From: Pycnopodia helianthoides
Lineage: Eukaryota > Echinodermata > Asteroidea > Forcipulatida > Asteriidae
Length of the DNA stretch: 64,000 nt
Assembly (NCBI GenBank): GCA_032158295.1
Contig: CM063249.1
Location: 21,392,270-21,456,269, forward strand
Direction of reading: 5' to 3'
The notes under the pieces are model-generated. The model searched no databases. It was given only the letters and a program-made list of their open reading frames with translations, and was not told the origin of the DNA. This document shows, one piece after another, positions 38,575 to 46,906 of this stretch. The position numbers and the translations under genes are program-made. How positions within the stretch are numbered: position 1 is the stretch's first letter; every line of letters begins with the position of its first letter.

Positions 38575-38819
38575 GTTGTTATTATATATAATAGTGTTAT
38601 TATATATAGTAGTGTGAATTTTTATAAACCAAATCCTTACTGATTGCCTTTAATTTTATAAAATCGTATTAAGAAATCATTACTAATAAAACAATTTATT
38701 CAAAAGAACCAAGTCACTATCAAAAGGGCAATCAAAGGCAATCCCAATAATCATAAAAAAGCAAGAACTTAATTTTTAATGATACAATACAACATCAAAA
38801 ACGTAAAAGACCCAAGCTC

Positions 38820-39080
38820 CAGGGACGTATAAATAACATCTTCCTCAAGAGTTTTGCGTGCCAAAATCCCTCTTCTCGTAAGTTTGCCAACCAGTGGAGT
38901 TGGGCGCATGCGCGAAAGTAATTGGCATATTTCATGGGAAGGGTCTATATTAGTCACTGCGTGTCTTCTCCAGAAACGAAACTGAAGTTCAAGTGCATCT
39001 AGGTTGTCGTCATGTAATACAGTAATACTGTTTGGCTTTAGCTTTGATTAAAGCCATGAAGATAGCCGCGATAGATTCAG
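38820..39080 (+). promoter_or_regulatory. Promoter and untranslated exon 1 of the first RING gene
   Basis: TATAAATA at 38828-38835, CTCAAGAGTTTTGCGTGCC, an NRF-1-type palindrome GCGCATGCGC at 38904-38913, then exon sequence to CAG|GTAAGG with donor at 39081. The block recurs at 46240-46505, 54590-54790 and 63842-64000. Exon 1 carries an ATG that opens a short upstream frame; see the uORF entry. Confidence 0.65.
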
Positions 39081-39502
39081 GTAAGGGTATAATACATCAT
39101 TGATATTTAGACAAGTAGATTTCATCCTCTAGTTTTCAATAAACACACAGTGCAACCCAGCTATGAAAATGTCTCATGAAAATATAAGCTCTACGACTGC
39201 TGCAATTGAAATAGGAAACGGTAATTTTGAGACAGCTTCTAATGATGTTTCCTCAACTCATGACTCATGGTGAGGAAACAACATTCGAAGCTGCCCCTAA
39301 CCACCGTTTCCTGTTTCCTTAAATCTACCCGAAAAACTATTGAATCATAGTCTTTTGTCCTGGTAGGAAGTAGGAACACCGTCAGACTAAAATGACTAGA
39401 CCATTCCCTACCAACACTTAACACAGGTTGCTTTTACAATGATATTTTTCAGGCTTTGACGCATTACGACTTTACAATGGCAACCGGTGGCATTACAGTT
39501 GA
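39056..39502 (+). other. Spliced upstream ORF overlapping the RING start codon
   Basis: An ATG in exon 1 (ATGAAGATAGCC at 39056) is joined through the 39081-39452 intron to a frame that ends at TGA 39500-39502, 26 bp past the main ATG and out of frame with it. In the second gene the matching uORF begins ATGGAGATAGCC and stops soon after the junction, before its main ATG. If transcripts are spliced as drawn, the first gene would be translated less efficiently. This is inference from sequence only. Confidence 0.4.
39213..39312. repeat. Hairpin-forming inverted repeat in the RING-gene leader intron
   Basis: AGGAAACGGT... and ...ACCACCGTTTCCT, with inner arms AGCTTCTAATGATGTTTCCT and AGGAAACAACATTCGAAGCT. 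The same ~100-bp structure is at 46638-46742 in the second gene, so it was inserted before the duplication. Confidence 0.7.
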
Positions 39503-41513
39503 ATCTTTTGGGGGGAAGATCAGCAGGGATCGTCTTGAATGTGCAATTTGTGCTGACAACTTTAAGGATCCCAAAATTCTGGACTGCCTACACACATTTT
39601 GCCTCAAATGCCTCCGCGAGATTAGAACAAGGCAAGATTCTAAAAGCAAGAAACTCCCCTGTCCGATATGTAGAAAAGAAACCATTTTGGAAAAGATCCA
39701 AGTAGATGATCTGCCTCATAATTTTACTATAGATGCTTTGTTGGATGAGCTACATGTACATCAAAAGCTACTGGGCACCGAACCCTCACGTGTCACGTGT
39801 CAGTCATGTGAAGAGGAAGATCAGACAGCTGTTTCAAGATGTATGGATTGTAATCACTTTCTTTGCCAGGATTGCAAACAAGCTCATGGCCGTTTGGCCA
39901 TTACGAGATCTCACACTATCTACTCACTTGATCAGTTTCGTTCTGGGGAGATCGTCTACAAAAGTAAATTGAGAGATCACATTCCAAAATGCCAGAAGCA
40001 CTTAGACCAGAGTCTAAGCATTTACTGCACTACTTGTGAGCAGATGACATGCACTACCTGTAGTGTACTAACTCATGGGAAACATACCCTCATTGGCATA
40101 CCCGAGGCCTTTGGCAGCTTCAAACAACAAGTTGCAGATCTGGTTTCAAAGGTGAAAAATAAGATCACAGAGTTCCAGAATGCCACAGACACAGCAAACG
40201 TGTTGCGGAAGAAGTTGGACTTGTCATTTGATGAAACTACAAAGAAAATCTCCCAAAAGGCTAACAATGAGGTTGCAAAGGTCACAAAGGAAGAGAAGAA
40301 ATTGATGCAAGAGACTAAAACGATCTACAAAGAAAGGTCTGAGACATATAAAACTTCTGCCGCTAAAAACAGCCACGAGGCAGCCCACTCGGAGCGGACG
40401 CTGGCTGACGTGTGCAATCTAATGGCTGAAACTAACTGCTATGAGGCTCTGGACCTCAAGCAGAAAGTCTTGTTTAATCTCAAAGAACTAACAGAGAAAA
40501 AGCCAACAATCGCACCCGAACACTTGTCACTTTTTGATTTTGTTGAGGGAGACAGATCATTTGGGAAACTGGTAATGGAAGATCCATCGAATATTGTGCC
40601 TTTGCCTCAGCCTCAGTCTCAGCCCTTAAACCAGCCGACTACATATAGAGACCAGCCACTATTAGAAATCCTGAAAAACGTGTCTCTTCAAACAATTAGT
40701 GTCAAACAAGGACAGTGGGTATTAAAAACAGAAATATTGAATAAATTTGACAATGCAAGCTGTGTTGGAGTTTTTTCAAACAATAACATTGTCGTTTTAG
40801 ATACTGGTTACAAAACACTGGCAACTTTTTTTCCATTGCGTTCGAAAAAGCATCGATTCCAAGTCGCCTTACTTGACGTGTATTTCGAAAGTCTAACAGT
40901 GAACCGCAATGACAAGCTCATTGCTCTGGAAAGTACTTCGGTGAACGTGTATGGTGATGGTTTGTGTGTTAAGTTCAGACCAGGTAAGGGACTAAACACC
41001 AATCCAATAGGCATTGCAGCAAGTAAAGATAACATAATAGCGGTCAGCTACGAAGACAGAGGGAAGATTTCTTTGCACAAACCCGATGGCACCTTCATCA
41101 AAACAGTGCTGGCTCCAGGCGTTGATAAATATTTGACTTTCTACAACAACCAACTTATTTACACCAAACCATATCCCGAAGAACTAATATCAGTCGACTG
41201 CTCCACCGGTAAAATCGTGTTTACAGTTAACATTGACAACGACAATGTCGACAGCGACAACAGCGACGACAGCTTCTGGAGCCATGTTATGTGCAACCCT
41301 CTTTATCCTACTGGTGTGTGTTGTGACCTTGACGGGAGCATCTACGTTGCATCGTGTGGATATACTGGTGAGATTCGCCACTTCAGTCCCACCGGTGAGT
41401 TCATGGAGCTTGTGATCAGCGGGTGTGGTTGCGCGCAAAATATTCTAATTACACCAGGTGGTGAGTTAGTGGTAGCTGCAGGAGACAGGATTAAAATTTA
41501 TCATCGTGTGTAG
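39477..41513 (+). CDS. TRIM-type RING finger / two B-boxes / coiled coil / NHL-like propeller protein, copy 1
   Basis: 678 residues in one exon. The start is the ATG in ACAATGG (protein begins MATGGITVES), 25 bp after the leader-intron acceptor TTTTTCAG at 39445-39452. A C3HC4 RING has C22, C25, C37, H39, C42, C45, C62, C65. The first B-box runs about 108-146 (C108, C111, C122, C125, C130, C133, H137, H146). The second B-box has C172, H175, C184, C187, C192, C195, H200, H203. A Lys/Glu-rich coiled coil covers about 210-345, then a Gln/Pro linker (~385-400). The C-terminal ~280 residues carry repeated propeller-type strands such as PTGVCCDLDGSIYVAS and GEIRHFSPTGEFMEL, as in NHL-containing TRIM proteins (TRIM2/3/32/71 class, also TRIM56-like). 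It is expected to be a cytoplasmic E3 ubiquitin ligase; the target is unknown. Compared with copy 2 it carries a longer acidic insert (DNDNVDSDNSDDS) in the propeller. Confidence 0.93.
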   Translation: MATGGITVESFGGKISRDRLECAICADNFKDPKILDCLHTFCLKCLREIRTRQDSKSKKLPCPICRKETILEKIQVDDLPHNFTIDALLDELHVHQKLLGTEPSRVTCQSCEEEDQTAVSRCMDCNHFLCQDCKQAHGRLAITRSHTIYSLDQFRSGEIVYKSKLRDHIPKCQKHLDQSLSIYCTTCEQMTCTTCSVLTHGKHTLIGIPEAFGSFKQQVADLVSKVKNKITEFQNATDTANVLRKKLDLSFDETTKKISQKANNEVAKVTKEEKKLMQETKTIYKERSETYKTSAAKNSHEAAHSERTLADVCNLMAETNCYEALDLKQKVLFNLKELTEKKPTIAPEHLSLFDFVEGDRSFGKLVMEDPSNIVPLPQPQSQPLNQPTTYRDQPLLEILKNVSLQTISVKQGQWVLKTEILNKFDNASCVGVFSNNNIVVLDTGYKTLATFFPLRSKKHRFQVALLDVYFESLTVNRNDKLIALESTSVNVYGDGLCVKFRPGKGLNTNPIGIAASKDNIIAVSYEDRGKISLHKPDGTFIKTVLAPGVDKYLTFYNNQLIYTKPYPEELISVDCSTGKIVFTVNIDNDNVDSDNSDDSFWSHVMCNPLYPTGVCCDLDGSIYVASCGYTGEIRHFSPTGEFMELVISGCGCAQNILITPGGELVVAAGDRIKIYHRV

Positions 41514-44500
41514 ACAGACGACTGGAAAAGCGAAACATATTTTGTATTAACCCCTTGCTGACATCACACGCGGCTACAGGCTGCGCATGGTCTTTTGGGC
41601 AGAGTCAGATTGTGATGTGCACCTCACGCCGTGCGCGTTGCTAATGGGTACTTTACATGAAATCTTACTGACGTCAACAGCACCGTGATCCATTTATCGA
41701 GGAAGATTACTAGCCCTACACACGTGCACTGTGATTTACAAATTTGAGATCATTTACCTTTTTGTCAATCAGAACTGTTAATAGAGCATGCAGATATCTT
41801 AGAGCAAACGAAATGTATCATTTAAATTGTTAATGAAACAATTGAAAACATTCACAATTCAAAAATGCATTACCAAGTACACATACCTTTTGACTTTACG
41901 TGCAGGTAAAACAATAATGATGTAGTGGTTCATATTTTGTCAATTTTTGACTCGCCATAAAATTTGGTGATGATGATGTTGTATATAAAATAGTGAAACA
42001 AGGCAAGACAGACACGAATGATATTAAAGACACATAAACATTTGATTGCACGGTCTGGGAGTGCAGGATACAGATGGGGGCGGCAATCCAAAATGTTTAT
42101 GTAATCAAAGTTAATTTCTGTCTTGATTTAAAACAAAACTATTTTAAATAATAGTTATTATGGAATTTGTATCAACAAGAACAGAAGGGTTATGTAACCA
42201 CCTATAGGGAAGAGTATAAATTGCCGGAAATGTGTCTTTTTAACTTAATTCAAAATGAGAGTAACTGTTGTACCAGTTTGACTTAAACTTGTTTAATTAA
42301 TTACAAATTAACAAATTACTTGTACTTATTTCTTCAGATTTATATATTTGCATATTCGCTCATTCTTACAGAATTTGACCTAAATTTCATCAAGCTGGTA
42401 AGCGGAACTGTATTGCATAAACATCTATTAGCAAATAATAATTGTTAGAAACCAGTTACCCCGATAAATATGGCTTCAATTTAGCTCCGTTTAAAAAATG
42501 TACTTTACAATTTTACCAGGAAATCCACCAATATTATAATGGTAAAGGCTAAAGCAAGGGACTCTATTTATGACGTCTCAAAGCTGTAGTTGTACTTGTA
42601 GCAGACGGTGCCCAGATAAAAATTCTTCACTGAAGATGTACGATTGGACAAGTAACTATAATTAAGACATTGTGCAACAATTTGCACATGCAACAATTAC
42701 CTTGAATTCCTGCATTAAATTAATTCATTCTTGATTTGCCACGTCCTTCTGCAGAGGCATTACTATAACATAATGGAGAGTTTCCTTGACTAATTAGGAA
42801 TTCGTATATTGGCATCGTGAAACAGTCTTACATCATGCATGATGGGTATTGCACTGGCTGAAGCTATAAAGCTACGCATGGTGGCTTTATAGCTTCACCC
42901 AGTGCAATACCCATACGCTTGATGGTGGTAATCAAACAATCAATTACAAACTATGAACATTGGACCACAGTGTAGGGAAATCGTTAAAAAATATATTTGT
43001 TATGCAGCCACCATCTTATTATACATCAATCCTAGCTGGTACTCAATACCCTGCTTTGCAAAAAGGTTTTGCGCTAAACAGCTCCATGAAGTTTGTCCTG
43101 CATGGAAATCTATGTATTTTTTTAAGATGTTAATGATAACGCATATACGTCAAAATTTGTAGAGCATTAGGCTAACAAAGGCTTGTAGATATTGATCACT
43201 GAATTGATTGTAGTTTGAACAAGAAGTAATTTTATGAAGTGTCACATTGTCATCTTTCATATTAACCCATTGTAAAATTATACCGATTGATAGAAAGGGA
43301 TAAAGAACAATATGATTTGTGTTGGCCTACACTGATGTATCTTTAGTATTGTACTTAGTTTTTCAATTTCATGCAGACAAAATTCCACAACTACTTTGGA
43401 TGGGACTTCAACCAACCCGTTCCCAATCTAAAGCAAACTTGTCTTAATAACCTAACAACTCCAGATGTTGTACTACCCGAGTTGACTGGAGAAAAAGTTG
43501 AATGCGGGACTGTGCCTTATTTATACTTTTACTGCTTAAAGATGTACTCGTAGACATTTTATCAAATGTATGATCTATTTTAAAAGAAATTTACAAAAAA
43601 GCTTAATAGGCCTTTTATATAATCTTTTAAAATTTTAAGATTTTTGATTCTGCTCTGAAATTATTACTAAGAGCTGTTATCAGTGATCAATCTCATTTAA
43701 ATATAAAAACATATTTAAACAAATGTATGAAGTGTGCCTAATGGAAGACAGGCGTAGAGCCTTTGCATGCCCTTCTTCCAGGCACACGACTAACTAGCAA
43801 AGGCATGATGCAGTGCATGATGCAAAAATAAATGACCAAAAGTATCAACTTTTTACTAATTTATTTACCATTGTTTTATTAAATGAAAAAAATCATTAAT
43901 TACTGTTTAAAACTCCCTTCCACCATCTAAGGTTTGGGCAACAATTTTTGTATAATATCGTTGGTACGATTTTGTTACTTTTATACAACTAATGGGTCGA
44001 AAACACATTATGTGAAACGTTGTGCGGTGGGTTATAATATTAGTCTAACTATAATTGATAGATTGTATACCGTACGTGTTTATTAATGAAAAATGACACC
44101 CCACATGTAATCGTTTTTTTAATCAAACGTCGGTGAAGGAACTTCATAAACTGCTTAAAACCTCTGATGGCAAGAAACGTCAAGTACGATGGCAATCTGC
44201 CCCCCCCCCAAAAAAAAAAATCTTTCATAACAGCTTTGCTTGCCACTGCATCCACCAATCTTTTACAATGGCTTTGGGTGGGTTTTTTCTAACTGTTGTG
44301 ACATATTGCAGTATGTCAAGTCCTGACCATAGAAACAAAACGGTTTACTGATGAAGAAAACACTGGTTTTGGAGATTACAAAGTAGTTAACCTTAAAATA
44401 GACAGTTCTCGGTTCCCATTAACCGTCGTATCTCATCGGGAAAATGGAAGATTGTAGCTTTATGCAAATTATTGTAGTAAACCATTCGATGAGCAATGGT

Positions 44501-44860
44501 AATATATACTTATTTACTCACAAATATTGTAAAGACGCAGTGTTGGTATAATACACAATAATATAAACTTTTACTATAAGTCTATAGTGTACCTATTACT
44601 GTATTGAATATTACTTTAAGGAGATGGTTTTATTTGTGATGTATTATTCTATCACCAATAAAGTTCTTCAGAAAGATTTAAACAAGTTGACTGTTGAACC
44701 TTTGTCTACACCAAAACATCAATTTTATTTGTAAGATCTTTACCGTTCTGCTATTCAAATCGATACTGGGAGGAAAGATGCACTGGGGACCATTGTGAGC
44801 TTGTATATGGTGCAAAAACCTTGTATGTAGCCATTATGGTTCTCAAGATATGATTTTCTT
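41514..44860. other. Array unit 1 3' flank, no gene
   Basis: Noncoding sequence shared with units 2 and 3: for example GACGTCTCAAAGCTG at 42572 and 56687, GAGAGTTTCCTTGAC at 42777 and 56841, and the poly-A/C stretch near 44203. A long hairpin lies at 42842-42914. The tRNA-Leu-like segment present in units 2 and 3 is missing here (junction near 43730). No AATAAA was confidently assigned to the RING gene. Confidence 0.6.
42842..42914. repeat. Near-perfect hairpin
   Basis: Left arm ATGGGTATTGCACTGG..GAAGCTATAAAG, loop about 14 bases, right arm CTTTATAGCTTC..CCAGTGCAATACCCAT. Units 2 (near 49368-49392) and 3 (near 56927-56952) hold only the right arm. Confidence 0.75.
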
Positions 44861-45084
44861 TAAATACTAAACGTTGATTTAAGGTTGTGACGTCATCAAT
44901 GACGTCATTTTCTCAAAAACAAATCCTATATAATTTACACACTATAAGGTCAAAGTACGTTTCAAGTCTGAATCCTTTTTTGGTTCGTGAGATATGATTG
45001 TTTTTGTTTAAAGGCACATTACAGAATAGGTAAGAAAAAAACTTGTAAAATATACTTTTAGTCTGGGGTTGAACAAAGAAAAAT

Positions 45085-45157
45085 TGACTAGAGCGGGATT
45101 TGAACCAACGACCTCCGGATTAACGTACCGGCGCTCTACCAACTGAGCTATCTAGCC
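45085..45157 (-). tRNA. tRNA-Asn(GTT)-like gene or pseudogene, left member of inverted pair
   Basis: Exact mirror of the copy at 45248-45320, with identical sequence on the opposite strand; see that entry for structure. Confidence 0.5.
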
Positions 45158-45247
45158 CTATATTGGCGGTCTCCCTATTTTGTCAATATCTTTGTTTGGG
45201 GCACCCCAAACAAAGATATTGACAAAATAGGGAGACCGCCAATATAG

Positions 45248-45320
45248 GGCTAGATAGCTCAGTTGGTAGAGCGCCGGTACGTTAATCCGGAGGTCGTTGG
45301 TTCAAATCCCGCTCTAGTCA
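45248..45320 (+). tRNA. tRNA-Asn(GTT)-like gene or pseudogene, right member of inverted pair
   Basis: 73 nt. The acceptor stem GGCTAGA/TCTAGTC pairs over 7 bp with discriminator A. The D arm is GCTC...GAGC, the A-box TAGCTCAGTTGG, the B-box GGTTCAAATCC. The anticodon loop ACGTTAA places GTT (Asn) at 34-36, but position 33 is C instead of the near-universal T, and the anticodon and T stems each have a mismatch. It is therefore either a decayed tRNA or the pol III head of a SINE. Confidence 0.5.
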
Positions 45321-46239
45321 ATTTTTCTTTGTTCAACCCCATACTATTTGAAATTTACCCAGTCAGTTTCCCCTGTGGTTTATTACTTGACCTTGAAAAT
45401 ATACTTTTGATCACAGATTTACATAAAACTTACAGTCTAATGATGATGATAGTAGAAAACATCCCCTGAAATATTTCTGTCTGAAATGCCATATTTGATG
45501 AGAAACGAATAAACTAATTTTCCGATTGGAGTTTATCGCTCAGTGAGCGTTTTATTCATTTGTTAAATCTATATGATTTCATGCAAATGTGTAATCGGTT
45601 TTTCACTATTTTCTCGTGACCCAGATGGCCAATCGATCTTAAACTTCTACAGGTTTGTCAGTTTATGTACATGTATATGGTGGATAACATAACGTGCTTA
45701 CACTGCCAGCAACTGTTTTGTTAGCAAAACCAATTCTGTAATTTTCCTTCCGTTTCCCAGTGGAAGTAAAGATCGAATGGAGCCGCATCCTCTAAATGAG
45801 TAGTAAGATCGTTAAAGGGCTTTTAGACTATATATTCACTATATATGTACCATGTTTTGTTAATAAGACCGGAAGTAAAGGTCACATGGGGTCACACTCT
45901 TTGCAAAACTTTTAAAATGCATAAAGGGCCTTCACAATTATGGTGCAGAGATCTTGTATGCATCATTTATCGTTCAATAGTAAGTTTTAAAAATATTTCA
46001 AATTATTTTTGAACTTTAATGTTATAACGTCATCGATGACGTCATCATCCCGAAAAAGTTGCTGTTTCGTCTACACACTAGGTCTAAATACTAGCTAAGT
46101 TTCATGTGTACGACTTTCACGTTTTGCGCAATCTTGATGAGAAGGTTCAGTGAGAAGAAGACATGGAAAAACAAACAGTACAGTAACAACAGGTTTTCGG
46201 CTGATGGCCGAACACCTACAACGATACCAAATCCGAGAG

Positions 46240-46505
46240 GGACGTATAAATAGCTCCCTCAAGAGTTTTGCGTGCCACGATCCTGCTTCTTGCGAGTTTG
46301 CCAACCAGCGGTGTTTGGGCGCATGCGCGAGTGTAATTAGCACATTTCCTTTGGAAGGGTCTATTACTTAGTTACTGCGTGTCTTCTCCAAAAAAGAAAC
46401 TGAAGTTCAAGTGCATCCAGGCTGTCGTCATGTAATACAGTAATACTATTTGGCTTTGATTAAATCCATGGAGATAGCCGCAATATCAAGATGTGGTAGA
46501 TTCAG
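46240..46505 (+). promoter_or_regulatory. Promoter and untranslated exon 1 of the second RING gene
   Basis: TATAAATA at 46245-46252, CTCAAGAGTTTTGCGTGCC, the NRF-1-type GCGCATGCGC at 46319-46328 and donor CAG|GTAAGG at 46506; collinear with 38820-39080. Confidence 0.65.
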
Positions 46506-46637
46506 GTAAGGGTATAATACGTCATTGATATTTAGAAAAGTAGATTTCGTCCTCTAGTTTTCAATAAACACACAATACAACCCACCTTTAAAAATGTTTC
46601 ATGAAAATATAAGCTCTACGACTATTGCAATTGAAAT

Positions 46638-46742
46638 AGGAAACTGTGATTTGGGGCAGCTTCTAATGATGTTTCCTCAACTCATGAGTCATAGTATGAG
46701 TTGAGAAAACATCATTCGAAGCTGCCCCTAACCACCGTTTCC
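46638..46742. repeat. Hairpin-forming inverted repeat in leader intron, second copy
   Basis: Counterpart of 39213-39312. The central arms here are extended: CTCAACTCATGA and its near-complement TATGAGTTGAG. Confidence 0.7.
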
Positions 46743-46906
46743 TGTTTCCTAAATCTACCCGAAAAACTATTGAGTCATAGTCTTTTGTCCTGGTAGGAAG
46801 TAGGAACACCGTCAGACTAAAATGACTAGACCATTCCTAACCAACACTTAACACAGGTTGCTTTTACAATGATATTTTTCAGGCTTTGACGCATTACAAC
46901 TTTACA

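Larger units (their letters stand above)
33030..38820. repeat. Array unit 0: flank-only remnant of the TRIM-type tandem repeat
   Basis: From about 33040 the sequence matches the 3' flanks of the two RING genes and the third unit. Shared landmarks include ATGATGCAAAAATA at 33040, 43810 and 58220; TCAAATCGATACTGG at 33917 and 44754; CCGCG(A/G)ACAGCATGTT at 34675 and 51737; and CCGATTAATCTGT at 37071 and 60643. No RING gene precedes it here; the array begins part way through a unit. Three elements have since been inserted (34196-34587, 34771-36419, 36697-36926). Confidence 0.75.
45060..45395 (+). mobile_element. 336-bp insertion with a perfect inverted repeat of tRNA-like sequences and 13-bp target duplication
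   Basis: Flanked by AAAATATACTTTT at 45047-45059 and 45396-45408; the uninterrupted target is seen in copy B near 34237. Bases 45065-45201 and 45204-45340 are exact reverse complements (137 bp each) around a two-base centre. A further ~55 bp on the right is unpaired. The target duplication length fits LINE-style retroposition. Confidence 0.85.
45008..45750 (+). mobile_element. MITE-like element, TTAAAGG(A/C)ACATTACAG ends, copy C, carrying a nested tRNA-pair insertion
   Basis: Same family as 34196-34587, expanded from ~392 to ~743 bp by the 336-bp insertion at 45060-45395. The right end is degenerate (CAATTCTGTAATTTTCC). Confidence 0.75.
44865..46135. repeat. Satellite-related segment with CRE-like palindromes, upstream of RING copy 2
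   Basis: Contains TGACGTCA at 44888-44895, 44900-44907 and 46037-46044, and units of the GGAAGTAAAG(G/A)TCA type (45763, 45872). It is interrupted by an inserted MITE (45008-45750). Related to the satellite at 52741-54480. Confidence 0.55.

Noticed and set aside
39456..39476. Seven extra codons ahead of the RING protein (TTG start)
   Set aside because: TTG is not a normal start in animals, and the acceptor at 39452 together with the ACAATGG context support the ATG at 39477. The same applies to 46886-46906.
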